From the NCBI RefSeq assembly GCF_041080675.1, contig NZ_CP163520.1:7965501-8029500 (forward strand): DNA of 64,000 bases, in the 5' to 3' direction. Source of the stretch: Streptomyces sp. cg36. GTDB taxonomy: Bacteria; Actinomycetota; Actinomycetes; Streptomycetales; Streptomycetaceae. The notes under the pieces were generated by a model. It saw only the letters and a program-made list of their open reading frames with translations, ran no database searches and was not told the DNA's origin. This document shows, one piece after another, positions 44,963 to 53,833 of this stretch; the first letter of the stretch is position 1; every line of letters begins with the position of its first letter. Position numbers and translations under genes: made by a program.

Positions 44963-47359
44963 ATGACATGGGTACTTCCCGATGGGCGATCCGGCGGTGA
45001 CGGCACGGCCGTCGCCGCGGTGGACGTATACGGCAGGATCATCTGGTGGAATCCGCAGGCGGGCCGACTACTGGGCTACGCACCGACGCAAGTGGCCGGC
45101 CGCGCCGCCCCCGAACTGCTGGCCGAAGCGCTGCCCACGGCGGCGCTGCGCGCGCTGGTGTGCCGTACGCCCTGGCGCGGCGAGCTGCGGCTACGCCGGA
45201 GCGACGGGAGCGCGGGTGCGGTGATCTGTGAGCTGCAGCCGAACCCCTGGGCCACGGCGGGACCCGACTGGATCGTCCTGGCCGCGAGCCCAGGGGCCGC
45301 GCCGCCCGGTCAGAGTGTTCGGGGAGAGCGGTCGGCCGTGCTGACCGACCGGGCGTTCACCCAGGCACCGCTGGCCATGTCGCTGTACGACCGGCAGGGC
45401 CAGCTGGTTCGCGCCAACAGCGCGATGGAGCGGCTGTCGGGCCGCCACGAGGAGGAGATGCGGGGGCGGACGCTGCACGAGCTGATGGCGGCCCCTCCGC
45501 TCGACACGGTTGCGGAGGCAGCCGCCACGGTCCTGGAAACGGGCCACGAGGCCCGCGTACAGACCCTGGAGGCGGGCGGCGCGGGCGAGCAGCAGCGGCT
45601 TCTGACGTCGTTCCTCACTCCGGTCACGGACGACGACCGGACCGTGGGGCTGGCCGGTGTGGTGGTGGACACCACGCGGGAGTATCTCGCCGGGCAGCGC
45701 CTGTCGTTGGCCGCCGAGGCGGCGGGCCGGATCGGCACGACGCTCGACGTCGTGCGCACCGCACGGGAACTGGTCGACTTCTTGTGCGGACGCTTCGCCG
45801 ACTGGGTCTGCGTCGACCTCGTGGCTGACTGTTTCGACGGCCTGGGCGACACCGGGGGCAAGCCGGTGGACCACCGGGCGGGTTCCCCGCTGCTGCGCGT
45901 GGCCGAGCGCGGTGGCCCGCGCCCGCAGCAGGCGTTCCCTGCGCGGCGTGGGAGGACGTCGTGGGCCGGGCGGCTGTGGGAGGCGGGCGGAGCACGACAG
46001 ACAGGCACGGGTGATGGCGCCCGGCACGGGGCCACCACGAGTGACCCGGGGCCGGCCGACCACGATGCCGCTCTGGTCGTCGCCCTGCGGGCGCAGGGCG
46101 AGCTCCTGGGGCTGGTGCGTTTCGCCCGTGACCGTGGGCATCCGCCGTTCGACGCGGAGGAGCACCTGCTGGCCCGGAGCATCGTCGCGCGGGCCGCGCT
46201 GAGCCTCGACAACGCGCGGCGCTATCTGCGCGAGAGGTCGGTGGCCGTCACCTTGCAGCGCAGCCTGCTGCCGCAGGAGCCGGCGGTGCAGAACGCGGTC
46301 GAGGTCGGCTTCCGCTACCTTCCCGCCGCGACCGCGGCGGGCGTGGGAGGGGACTGGTTCGACGTCATCCCCCTGTCGGGTGCCCGGGTCGCCCTGGTGG
46401 TGGGAGACGTGGTGGGCCACGGCCTGCACGCGAGCGCCACCATGGGGCGCCTGCGGATGGCGGTGCGGACCCTCGCCGATCTCGATCTGCCGCCCGACGA
46501 ACTCCTGGCCCGTCTCGACGACATGGTGGTGCGCGACGCGGCCGAGTGGGCCGCGGGCGGCGACTTCGCCGCCGAGATCTGCGCCACCTGTGTGTACGCG
46601 GTGTACGACCCGGTCTCACGGCGCTGCTCGGTGGCCTGCGCGGGGCACCCCGTGCCCGTGGTGGTCACGCCCGACGGCGGGGCGGAGTTCCTGGACGTGG
46701 TGGCCGGGCCGCCGCTGGGCATCGGCGGTCTGCCCTTCGAGGCCCTCGACCTGCGGTTGCCCGAAGGGAGTCTGCTGGCCCTGTACTCCGACGGCCTCGT
46801 CGAGGGCATGGACCGGGATCTCGTCCGCAACACCGACACCCTGCTGCGCACCCTGGGGGGCGAGGCGGCGAGCGTGGAGGACGCCTGCGAGCGGGCCGTG
46901 GGCACGCTCGTGCCCGAGGACGCCCGGGACGACGTCACGCTCCTGGTGACCCGTACCCGGACGCTGCCCGACGAACGGGTCCACTACTGGGACCTGTCGT
47001 CGGACCCGGCGGCCGTGGGCGAGGCCCGCGCGCTGGTGCGGGAGCAACTCGGCCGGTGGGGTCTGCGAGAGCTGGAGTTCGCCACCGAACTCGTGGTGAG
47101 CGAACTGGTCACCAACGCGCTGCGGCACGCCGAGGCTCCGGTGCGGCTGCGGCTGATCCGCGACACCGGTCTCATCTGCGAGGTGTCCGACGCCAGCAAC
47201 ACCTCGCCCCGCCAGCGCCGGGCCCGCGCCCTGGACGAGGGCGGGCGGGGTCTGCTGCTGGTGGCCCGGCTCACCCACCGCTGGGGCACGCGGTTCACCC
47301 CGGACGGCAAGACCATCTGGGCGGAGCAGCGGATCGAGGCGCCGTGCACCGGCGGGTGA
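44963..47359 (+). CDS. PAS-PAS-GAF-SpoIIE phosphatase fused to anti-sigma-type kinase
   Basis: 798 residues. Two PAS domains (about 20-110, 125-235), a GAF domain (about 245-400), a SpoIIE/PP2C phosphatase (about 440-650; GGDWFDVIPL, VGDVVGHGLHASATMG, YSDGLVEGMD) and a C-terminal RsbW-like HATPase (about 670-795; ELVVSELVTNALRHA, GGRGLLLVARL). Phosphatase and kinase of a partner switch thus share one chain, as in several Streptomyces regulators. It could both phosphorylate and dephosphorylate an anti-sigma antagonist. ATG 44963 with GAGGA nine bases upstream. Cytosolic. Confidence 0.9.
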   Translation: MTWVLPDGRSGGDGTAVAAVDVYGRIIWWNPQAGRLLGYAPTQVAGRAAPELLAEALPTAALRALVCRTPWRGELRLRRSDGSAGAVICELQPNPWATAGPDWIVLAASPGAAPPGQSVRGERSAVLTDRAFTQAPLAMSLYDRQGQLVRANSAMERLSGRHEEEMRGRTLHELMAAPPLDTVAEAAATVLETGHEARVQTLEAGGAGEQQRLLTSFLTPVTDDDRTVGLAGVVVDTTREYLAGQRLSLAAEAAGRIGTTLDVVRTARELVDFLCGRFADWVCVDLVADCFDGLGDTGGKPVDHRAGSPLLRVAERGGPRPQQAFPARRGRTSWAGRLWEAGGARQTGTGDGARHGATTSDPGPADHDAALVVALRAQGELLGLVRFARDRGHPPFDAEEHLLARSIVARAALSLDNARRYLRERSVAVTLQRSLLPQEPAVQNAVEVGFRYLPAATAAGVGGDWFDVIPLSGARVALVVGDVVGHGLHASATMGRLRMAVRTLADLDLPPDELLARLDDMVVRDAAEWAAGGDFAAEICATCVYAVYDPVSRRCSVACAGHPVPVVVTPDGGAEFLDVVAGPPLGIGGLPFEALDLRLPEGSLLALYSDGLVEGMDRDLVRNTDTLLRTLGGEAASVEDACERAVGTLVPEDARDDVTLLVTRTRTLPDERVHYWDLSSDPAAVGEARALVREQLGRWGLRELEFATELVVSELVTNALRHAEAPVRLRLIRDTGLICEVSDASNTSPRQRRARALDEGGRGLLLVARLTHRWGTRFTPDGKTIWAEQRIEAPCTGG

Positions 47360-47369
47360 GGGGCGGCGC

Positions 47370-47392
47370 GCCGGGCGTGGGCACTGCCCGGC
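47370..47392 (+). terminator. Hairpin after the SpoIIE/kinase fusion
   Basis: 7-bp stem (47370-47376 / 47386-47392), 9-base loop, 10 bp beyond the stop. Modest strength. Confidence 0.5.
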
Positions 47393-47498
47393 CCGTCACC
47401 CGTGTGGACCGGTGGGTCTGTCGGCTCCCGTGGAGCCTGCCTACGGTGGAGTCGACCTTGCGCGCGCCCTCGGCGCACCTGCTCCGTTAGGGGGGCCG

Positions 47499-49244
47499 AT
47501 GGCTCTGTCGACGAGGCGCCCGCCTTCCGCGCGGTCGGAGAACCGGAGCTTCTTCGGTGGCTCCCTGTGGATCGATGCCGCGGTGGCCCTGGCCGTACTG
47601 CTGATCGGCTACTTGATCCTCCGGGTCGGCAAGGGGACGACGGTCTCCTTCGACCCGGCCGACGTCCTGCACGTGGACACCTCCCCGTCCCAGCTGCCCT
47701 ATTACGCGGCCCGCAGTCTGCTGCGGATGTTCGTGGCGCTGGCCGCGTCGATCCTGTTCACGCTGGTGTACGCGTACGCGGCGGCCAAGAGCCGTCGACT
47801 GGAGCGCATCCTGATCCCCGCTCTGGACATCCTGCAGTCGGTGCCGGTGCTCGGGTTCCTGACGGTGGCGGTGACGGGGTTCATCGCCCTGTTCCCGGGG
47901 TCGTTGATGGGGCTGGAGTGCGCCTCGATCTTCGCGATCTTCACGTCGCAGGCGTGGAACATGACGTTCGGCTTCTACCAGTCGCTGGTCTCCCTGCCAC
48001 GGGAGTTCGACGAGCTCTCGCGGTCCTTCCGGCTGTCGCGGTGGATGCGGTTCTGGCGGATCGAGGTCCCCGCCGGGATGATCGACCTCGTCTGGAACGG
48101 GATGATGAGCTTCGCGGGCGGTTGGTTCTTCCTGGTCGCCTCGGAGGCCATCAGCATCGGCAACGACAAGTACGCGCTGCCCGGCGTCGGCAGTTACGCG
48201 GGCACGGCCATCGACCAGGGCGACCTGGGCAAGATGGGCTGGGCCATCCTGACCATGGCCATCATGGTGATCGGCGTCAACTTCCTGTTCTGGCGACCGC
48301 TGACCGCGTGGGTGGAGAAGTTCAAGGTCGAGCAGTCGGAGGCGAGCGAGCTCCAGCGCAGCACGGTGCTCGACCTGTTGCGCCGCTCGCGCTGGCCCGG
48401 CTGGCTGGGGCGGGTGTGGCACCCGGTCGGGCGGGCCCTGAACTCCGCGGGCCAGGTGTTCGGCCGGGACGACCGGCCGCTGCACCTCGACCCGGTGCGC
48501 CGGCGCACCGGTGACGTGGTCTTCACGCTCGTCGCGGTGGCGCTGATCGGCTGGGGGCTGGCCGACCTGGTGCGTTACTTCCAGCGCACCACGGGCTTCG
48601 CCGTCTTCGGCGAGCCGCTGTGGCTGGGGCTGGTCACCCTGTTGCGGGTGGTCGTGCTGGTCGCGGCGGCCACTGTGGTGTGGGTGCCGATCGGGGTGTG
48701 GATCGGCTTCTCGCCCAGGCTCACCCGCGTCGCCCAGCCCGTCGTGCAGGTGCTCGCCAGCTTTCCGGCCAACTTCCTCTTCCCGCTGGCCATGTGGTTC
48801 TTCCTGCGGACCGGATTGGCGATCAACATCGGCTGTGTACTGCTGATGGCGCTGGGCGCCCAGTGGTACATCCTCTTCAACACGATCGCCGGAGCCATGG
48901 CGATCCCCAGCGATCTGCGCGAAGCCATGGACGACCTGGGCATCCGGGGGTGGCTGCGCTGGAAGCGCCTGATCCTGCCCGGTGTCTTCCCGGCGTACGT
49001 CACCGGCGCGATCACCGCGACCGGCGGCGCCTGGAACGCGTCGATCGTCTCGGAGGTGGTCTCCTTCCACGGGACCACCCTGACCGCCACCGGCCTCGGC
49101 GCCTACATCGCCCAGGCCACCAGCGACGGCGACTTCCCCGAGCTCCTCGCCGGTGTCGCGGTGATGAGCCTGTACGTCGTCGCCCTCAACCGGCTGTTCT
49201 GGCGCCGGCTGTACCGCCTCGCGGAATCGAGGTACGGCCTGTGA
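47499..49244 (+). CDS. ABC transporter permease with duplicated membrane domain
   Basis: 581 residues carrying two BPD_transp_1 units (about 75-275 and 390-575). Each has an EAA-like loop (LPREFDELSRSFRLSRWMRFWRIEVPAG, IPSDLREAMDDLGIRGWLRWKRLILPG), so a single chain may form the whole permease core. It resembles nitrate/sulfonate/taurine-type permeases. ATG 47499 follows a GGGGGG-rich site. No substrate-binding protein gene is nearby. Followed directly by its ATPase gene. A TACGGT lies upstream at 47442-47447, but without a good box. Confidence 0.88.
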   Translation: MALSTRRPPSARSENRSFFGGSLWIDAAVALAVLLIGYLILRVGKGTTVSFDPADVLHVDTSPSQLPYYAARSLLRMFVALAASILFTLVYAYAAAKSRRLERILIPALDILQSVPVLGFLTVAVTGFIALFPGSLMGLECASIFAIFTSQAWNMTFGFYQSLVSLPREFDELSRSFRLSRWMRFWRIEVPAGMIDLVWNGMMSFAGGWFFLVASEAISIGNDKYALPGVGSYAGTAIDQGDLGKMGWAILTMAIMVIGVNFLFWRPLTAWVEKFKVEQSEASELQRSTVLDLLRRSRWPGWLGRVWHPVGRALNSAGQVFGRDDRPLHLDPVRRRTGDVVFTLVAVALIGWGLADLVRYFQRTTGFAVFGEPLWLGLVTLLRVVVLVAAATVVWVPIGVWIGFSPRLTRVAQPVVQVLASFPANFLFPLAMWFFLRTGLAINIGCVLLMALGAQWYILFNTIAGAMAIPSDLREAMDDLGIRGWLRWKRLILPGVFPAYVTGAITATGGAWNASIVSEVVSFHGTTLTATGLGAYIAQATSDGDFPELLAGVAVMSLYVVALNRLFWRRLYRLAESRYGL

Positions 49245-49267
49245 CCCCCACCTCTTCTGGAGACGGT

Positions 49268-50623
49268 ATGCGCCGCTCGATGTCGCCCGCCACGGACCGC
49301 CCGGTGAACGGGGAGGTCCTGCTGGAGACCGTTGATCTGACCAAGACCTATGCGGGCGCCGACGGTGAGCTGCCGGTGCTGCGCGGCATCGACCTGACGG
49401 TGCGGGCGGGCGAGATCGTGGCCCTGCTCGGCAAGTCGGGCTCGGGCAAGTCGACGCTGCTGCGCTGTCTTGCGGGGCTGGTGGCGCCGAGCCAGGGCAC
49501 GGTGTCCTTCCGGGGCACCCCGCTGGCGGGGGCCAACCCGGGCACCGCGATGGTGTTCCAGACGTTCGCGCTGCTGCCCTGGCTGACGGTGCAGCAGAAC
49601 GTCGAACTCGGCCTGGAGGCACGGCAGGTACCCCCGCGGGAGCGGGCGCGCGCGACCCTGGACGCCATCGATCTGATCGGTCTGGACGGCTTCGAGTCCG
49701 CCTACCCCAAGGAGCTCTCCGGCGGGATGCGCCAGCGCGTCGGGTTCGCGCGGGCCCTGGTGGTGGAGCCCGATGTGCTCATGATGGACGAGCCGTTCTC
49801 GGCGCTGGACGTGCTGACGGCGGAGAACCTGCGCGGCGAGCTGATGGAGCTGTGGGAGTCGGGTCGCTTCCCCACCCGGGCGATCGTGCTGGTCACGCAC
49901 AACATCGAGGAGGCGGTCATGATGGCGGACCGCATCGTCGTGCTCGGCGCGCGGCCCTACGGCACCATCCGCGAGACGTTCGAGGTGGATCTCGCCCGGC
50001 CGCGGGACCGGGCCTCGGCGGAGTTCGAGGACCTCATCGACCGGGTGTACCGCACCATGACCGGGCGGGCGAAGGAGTCCCGTCTGCCGGGCCGTGCCGG
50101 GGCGGAGGAGATCGAGCGGCGCACGGTCGCCAACTCCCCGCTGCCGACGGCGAGCGTGGACGGCCTGTCGGGTCTGGCGGAGATCGTCGCGCACCGGGGA
50201 GGCCGCTGCGATCTGGCGGATCTCGCCGACGACCTGGGCCTGGAGGTCGATGACGCACTGCCGCAGGTCGACGCGTTGGAGCTGCTGGGCTTCGCGACGG
50301 TCAGCGACGACGACCTGGTGCTGACCGAGCTCGGTACCGCGTTCGCGCGGGCCGACGTACAGCGCTCGAAGCAGATCTTCGCGGACGCGGCGCTGGAGGC
50401 GCCGCTGGTGAAGCTGATCGCGACGGGGGTGCGGCAGAGCCGCAGCGGCACCATGGGGGACGGGTTCTTCCGCGACCTGCTCGCCCACCACTTCACCAGC
50501 GAGCAGGTGAACCAGCAGCTGGAGCGGGCGACCGACTGGGGGCGGTACGCCGAGCTGTACGGCTATGACGCGGAGCCGCGCGAGTACCGGCTCGACGAGG
50601 GGGTCCAGCGCTCCAGCACCTGA
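49268..50623 (+). CDS. ABC transporter ATPase with C-terminal AAA-associated domain
   Basis: 451 residues. Walker A GKSGSGKST (about residue 55), Q-loop VFQTFALLPW, signature LSGGMRQRVGFARAL, Walker B VLMMDEPFSAL and switch histidine in VTHNIEEA. After the ATPase (to about 250), a C-terminal helical domain (about 300-430) matches the AAA-associated C-terminal type found with this ABC subclass. ATG 49268 has GGAGA five bases upstream; GTG 49241, overlapping the permease stop, is the alternative. The 3' end overlaps the convergent Usp6 gene by 61 bp. Confidence 0.9.
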   Translation: MRRSMSPATDRPVNGEVLLETVDLTKTYAGADGELPVLRGIDLTVRAGEIVALLGKSGSGKSTLLRCLAGLVAPSQGTVSFRGTPLAGANPGTAMVFQTFALLPWLTVQQNVELGLEARQVPPRERARATLDAIDLIGLDGFESAYPKELSGGMRQRVGFARALVVEPDVLMMDEPFSALDVLTAENLRGELMELWESGRFPTRAIVLVTHNIEEAVMMADRIVVLGARPYGTIRETFEVDLARPRDRASAEFEDLIDRVYRTMTGRAKESRLPGRAGAEEIERRTVANSPLPTASVDGLSGLAEIVAHRGGRCDLADLADDLGLEVDDALPQVDALELLGFATVSDDDLVLTELGTAFARADVQRSKQIFADAALEAPLVKLIATGVRQSRSGTMGDGFFRDLLAHHFTSEQVNQQLERATDWGRYAELYGYDAEPREYRLDEGVQRSST

Positions 50624-51072
50624 CCGCAAGGGCCGCTGTCGCCGACCACGACGACCGGGCACGGCGCGTGCCTGCGGCAGTAGCGCCGGGTGCGGTCGTG
50701 GCGGAGCGAGTGGTCGCCGTCGGCGCTGATGACGAGCAGGTCGGTGGGGTGGGTGGCGCAGGCGATCAGCGCCCGGCCCGCGTCGGCGCGGGCCACGACC
50801 GCCTCGATGTCCAGCCGGTCGGCCTGGCGCGGCAGCGCCGCCCGGCACAGAGCGGTGAGCTGCTTGCGGGCGGCCTCGCCGCACCGCGTGTCGGCGGCCT
50901 CGGGGCCGGGGAACAGCGCGGAGAGGGTTTCGCCGTAGGGCGGGGACCAGGCGAGGACCGGGCAGAGGACGGCGTGGCGGTGGAGGGCTTCCTTGGCCGC
51001 CCAGCGCAGGGCGGCGCGCTGGCTGAGCAGCGCGTCGACGCCGACGACGACTCGGTCCGTGCGTACGGGCAT
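50563..51072 (-). CDS. Universal stress protein (Usp6), altered nucleotide motif
   Basis: 169 residues. VVVGVDALLSQRAALRWAAKEALHRH at the N-terminus. The nucleotide loop is shortened to LLVISADGDHSLRHDRTRRYC and lacks the usual glycine pattern, so ATP binding is doubtful. The C-x5-C pair is kept (CRRHAPC before PVVVV). ATG 51072 with AAGGAG eight bases upstream. The stop (TAG) lies within the ABC ATPase gene. Confidence 0.88.
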   Translation of the reverse strand: MPVRTDRVVVGVDALLSQRAALRWAAKEALHRHAVLCPVLAWSPPYGETLSALFPGPEAADTRCGEAARKQLTALCRAALPRQADRLDIEAVVARADAGRALIACATHPTDLLVISADGDHSLRHDRTRRYCRRHAPCPVVVVGDSGPCGQVLERWTPSSSRYSRGSAS

Positions 51073-51127
51073 GGCTCGTCTCCTTGTGCCGGGGGAAAAG
51101 GGAGGGGCCGGTGAGGGCCCCTTTCCC

Positions 51128-51172
51128 ACGGTAGGGAGGGAGCCGTGGCCGGGGTGTCCCACGAAGGGGGGA
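51128..51172 (-). promoter_or_regulatory. Island-type promoter: box + N23 + TACCGT
   Basis: Box TCCCCCCTTCGTGGGA (51157-51172) and -10 TACCGT (51128-51133), upstream of Usp6. Confidence 0.65.
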
Positions 51173-51220
51173 GACGGTGGGGGCGGACATGTCCACCACT
51201 GGGCCGCGTGCGCCGCTCGC

Positions 51221-52282
51221 TCACCCGGCGGGTGCGGTGAGTTCGGAGCTGAGGAAGGCGAAGGCGTCCGGGTACATCCCGGTCCAAGTGCCGTAGTTGT
51301 GGCCGCCGGTGGGCCGGATGAGGGTGCTGACCCGTACGGAAGAGCCCTTGGCCGCCTGGACGAACGCCTCGATCTGGGCGGGCGGGCTCTCCCGGTCCTG
51401 GCGCGAAGTCGCCAGGAAGAGCGCCACGTTGGCGCGGGAGCCGCGCACCAGCGTGGTGGGGGCGTTGCGCGCCCGTAGCGCGGGGTCGGGCAGGACGCCG
51501 GCCTCGCCCGCCAGCGGATCGGGGTCCAGGGCCGCTCCGGCGCCGAAGACGGAGGGGAACTGCAGGGGCAGTTTGGCCGCGCAGTAGCCGCCGGTGGAGT
51601 ACCCCATGACGCCCCACGCCTTGGGGCCTGACAGGGTGCGGAAGTGCTGGCGCACCAGGTCGGGGACGTCCTTCGCGAGCCAGGTGGCGACCTTGCGCCG
51701 GGGGGTGTCCGAGCAGTCCGTGTCGACGCCGCCCGGGTCCACGACGGGCATGACCAGCAGGAAGGGGTGGGTGGCACCGTCCTCGACGAGCCGCTCGAAG
51801 GCCGCGGGCATGTGCCCGTTCTCCAGCCAGGACTGCGGACCGCCCGGAACTCCGTGCAGCAGCAGGACGACGGGCAGGGGCGTGTCGGTGCGGCTGTTGA
51901 CGTGGTGGCCGGGTGGCGCCCACACGATGACCTGGCCGGACAGCTTCGAGGCCGGGCCACGGAACTGGGTGGTCAGCGTGCCGCTGGTGCCGCGCGAGAA
52001 CTTGGCCATGCGCGGGGGAACTCCGGCCATGGCGGGGTTCTCGGTGAGCGTGTCCCGGCCCAGCAGGTCGTTCCAGGACGCGTACAGGCCGAAGCTGGAG
52101 TTGATCCAGGTCGCGGTCGCGGCGATGGCGGTGAGCTGGCACAGCACGAGCAGGGCGGTCCGGGCGGGCCAGCGGACCCAGCCCGGGCCGGGAATGCGCT
52201 GCCACACCAGGAGGGTGGCGGCCATGACCAGGAGGCAGACGACGATGAGGGTGACGAAGAAGGCCGTGCTGGTCAGGCGCAT
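51221..52282 (-). CDS. Membrane-anchored esterase (alpha/beta hydrolase, esterase D-like)
   Basis: 353 residues. Two N-terminal membrane helices (about 5-27 and 38-58) precede an extracytoplasmic alpha/beta hydrolase. VVLLLHGVPGGPQSWLENG, then the nucleophile elbow GYSTGGYCAAKLPLQFP (Ser) and a late PTGGHNYGTW histidine resemble the esterase/mycolyltransferase-fold group. ATG 52282 is used; MKPC (52315) is possible, and neither start has a strong ribosome-binding site. It is the last gene after the phosphatase and Usp7. Natural substrate unknown. Confidence 0.83.
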   Translation of the reverse strand: MRLTSTAFFVTLIVVCLLVMAATLLVWQRIPGPGWVRWPARTALLVLCQLTAIAATATWINSSFGLYASWNDLLGRDTLTENPAMAGVPPRMAKFSRGTSGTLTTQFRGPASKLSGQVIVWAPPGHHVNSRTDTPLPVVLLLHGVPGGPQSWLENGHMPAAFERLVEDGATHPFLLVMPVVDPGGVDTDCSDTPRRKVATWLAKDVPDLVRQHFRTLSGPKAWGVMGYSTGGYCAAKLPLQFPSVFGAGAALDPDPLAGEAGVLPDPALRARNAPTTLVRGSRANVALFLATSRQDRESPPAQIEAFVQAAKGSSVRVSTLIRPTGGHNYGTWTGMYPDAFAFLSSELTAPAG

Positions 52283-52361
52283 TGTCCATGTATGTTCGCG
52301 ATCGCAGGGTTTCATTCATGGACGTGCGCCGGTGCGCGCCCGGACGGGTGACCCCGACGGT

Positions 52362-52916
52362 TCATGCCGCGTCCAGGTCGTGCAGCCCCGCGGTCTGCGC
52401 GGTCGGGTCGGCCCGGCGCCGTGCCCAGCCGCTCCATCGGCGCAGGCCCCGGCGGTATTCGCGCATCAGCGCGGGGCGGGCGACCACCAGGACCTGGCAG
52501 CGGGCGTGCCGCGCGCACTGTGCGGCCACCGAGCGGTGCCACAGGCGGCGCAGACCGGTGGGGCCGGGGCCGACGACCAGGAGGTCGTCCTCGTGCCACG
52601 CCTGTCTGGCCAGGACCCGCCAGTGGCGGCCGGGCTCGGTCACGCCAGTGATGAGCAGGTCTTCGGGGAGTGCCCCCAGAGCCCGCAGACAGGTGCTGCG
52701 CAGGGTGTCGAGGGCGGCCTCCCGCTCCCAGCAGGTGGCGACCGCCGCGCCCGGGTACCCGTATTCGGTGACTACGGCCGGGGTGAGGCGGTAGGCCACC
52801 ACGATCCGCAGCTCGGCCTCGCGGCGGCATGCCTCGGTGTAGGCGCGGCGCAGGACGGCCAGGCTGGTGGCGCTGCCGTTGACTCCGACGACGACGCGTT
52901 TGACGTGCGCGTTCAT
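52362..52916 (-). CDS. Universal stress protein (Usp7)
   Basis: 184 residues. VVVGVNGSATSLAVLRRAYTEACRRE, then DLLVVGPGPTGLRRLWHRSV, and the CARHARC pair before QVLVV. Its tail (MREYRRGLRRWSGWARRRAD) matches that of Usp2. ATG 52916, 44 bp after the phosphatase gene. Part of the phosphatase-Usp7-esterase unit. Confidence 0.92.
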   Translation of the reverse strand: MNAHVKRVVVGVNGSATSLAVLRRAYTEACRREAELRIVVAYRLTPAVVTEYGYPGAAVATCWEREAALDTLRSTCLRALGALPEDLLITGVTEPGRHWRVLARQAWHEDDLLVVGPGPTGLRRLWHRSVAAQCARHARCQVLVVARPALMREYRRGLRRWSGWARRRADPTAQTAGLHDLDAA

Positions 52917-52960
52917 GGCGTGCCTGCTCTCTGAGCCCGTGCTGGGGTGGTCCACGGGCC

Positions 52961-53629
52961 TCATGCCGTGTCGCGGCCCCGGTGCGTGGGGGAGGCGAGG
53001 GCGGGGGAGGGGGAGGATGCCTGGGTGAAGGGCGCGGGGACGTTCCAGGAGAGGACGGCGGGATCGCCGTGCTCGGTGCCCAGCCGGCTCACGGAGGCCG
53101 GGCCCAGCGTGAACATGGCGGCGTTCTCGGGCGGCAGGCCCAGATAACGGGCGGCGAGCACCCGCAGGACATGTCCGTGGGCGACGAGGGCGACGTCCTG
53201 GTGGCGCCGGGTGTCACGCAGCAGTGGGGTGACGCGCCGGAGCACCCGCTCGCAGCGCTCGGCCAGCTCCACAAGGGTTTCGCCGAGGTGACCGGGGCCG
53301 CCGGGGACCGGCCCGTCGTGCCACAGGCTCCAGCCGGGCTGGCGGGTGCGGATCTCCGGGGTGGTGAGTCCCTCGCAGCCGCCGTAGTCCCACTCGCGCA
53401 GCTCCGGTTCCGTGGTGCAGGCGCTGATTCCGGCGAGCTGCGCCGTGCGCTGGGCGCGCTGGAGAGGACTGACCAGGGCCAGTGCCAGATGACAGCGGGT
53501 GAGCGGGACCTGGAGCGCCTGGGCCTGTGCTTCACCGAGGCGGGTCAGCGGCAGGTCGGTGCGGCCGGTGTGCTTGCCCTGGCGGCTCCATTCGGTCTCA
53601 CCGTGGCGAATGAGGAACAGCTCACCCAT
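52961..53629 (-). CDS. Histidine phosphatase (phosphoglycerate mutase-like)
   Basis: 222 residues. LIRHGETEWS (RHG catalytic motif, residues 7-16), GRTDLPLTRLGEAQAQ, SPLQRAQRTAQLAG, EWDYGGCEG and late VAHGHVLRVLAARYLGLP. Such enzymes remove phosphate from small phospho-metabolites; the specific substrate is unknown. ATG 53629. First gene of a unit with Usp7 and the esterase under an island-type promoter. Confidence 0.92.
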   Translation of the reverse strand: MGELFLIRHGETEWSRQGKHTGRTDLPLTRLGEAQAQALQVPLTRCHLALALVSPLQRAQRTAQLAGISACTTEPELREWDYGGCEGLTTPEIRTRQPGWSLWHDGPVPGGPGHLGETLVELAERCERVLRRVTPLLRDTRRHQDVALVAHGHVLRVLAARYLGLPPENAAMFTLGPASVSRLGTEHGDPAVLSWNVPAPFTQASSPSPALASPTHRGRDTA

Positions 53630-53723
53630 GGGGGGCGCCTTTCTCGTGGGTGCGAAAGCGTGCGGTGCTCGGATACGGCGGGTCCGCTATTGGCCGGTGA
53701 CGACCGCGAAGCGCCTGCACTTG

Positions 53724-53768
53724 ACGCTACGGAGGGATGCGGGGGCGTTGGATCCGTCATACGGTCGA
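53724..53768 (-). promoter_or_regulatory. Island-type promoter: box + N23 + TAGCGT
   Basis: Box TCGACCGTATGACGGA (53753-53768) and -10 TAGCGT (53724-53729). It lies between the divergent phosphatase and kinase genes, so it may affect both. Confidence 0.65.
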
Positions 53769-53833
53769 GCGGGCGGGGGAGGCAGATATCCGCCGCCCGG
53801 CTGTGGACGGCGGACGTGTCCGGGCGGTGTGCG

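Noticed and set aside
47442..47447. TACGGT upstream of the ABC permease as a further island promoter
   Set aside because: The 16 bases ending 23 bp upstream do not fit the box, so it is not counted.
47487..49622. 711-residue minus-strand frame opposite the ABC permease
   Set aside because: Arg/Pro/Gln-rich shadow; the plus strand encodes two complete permease units.
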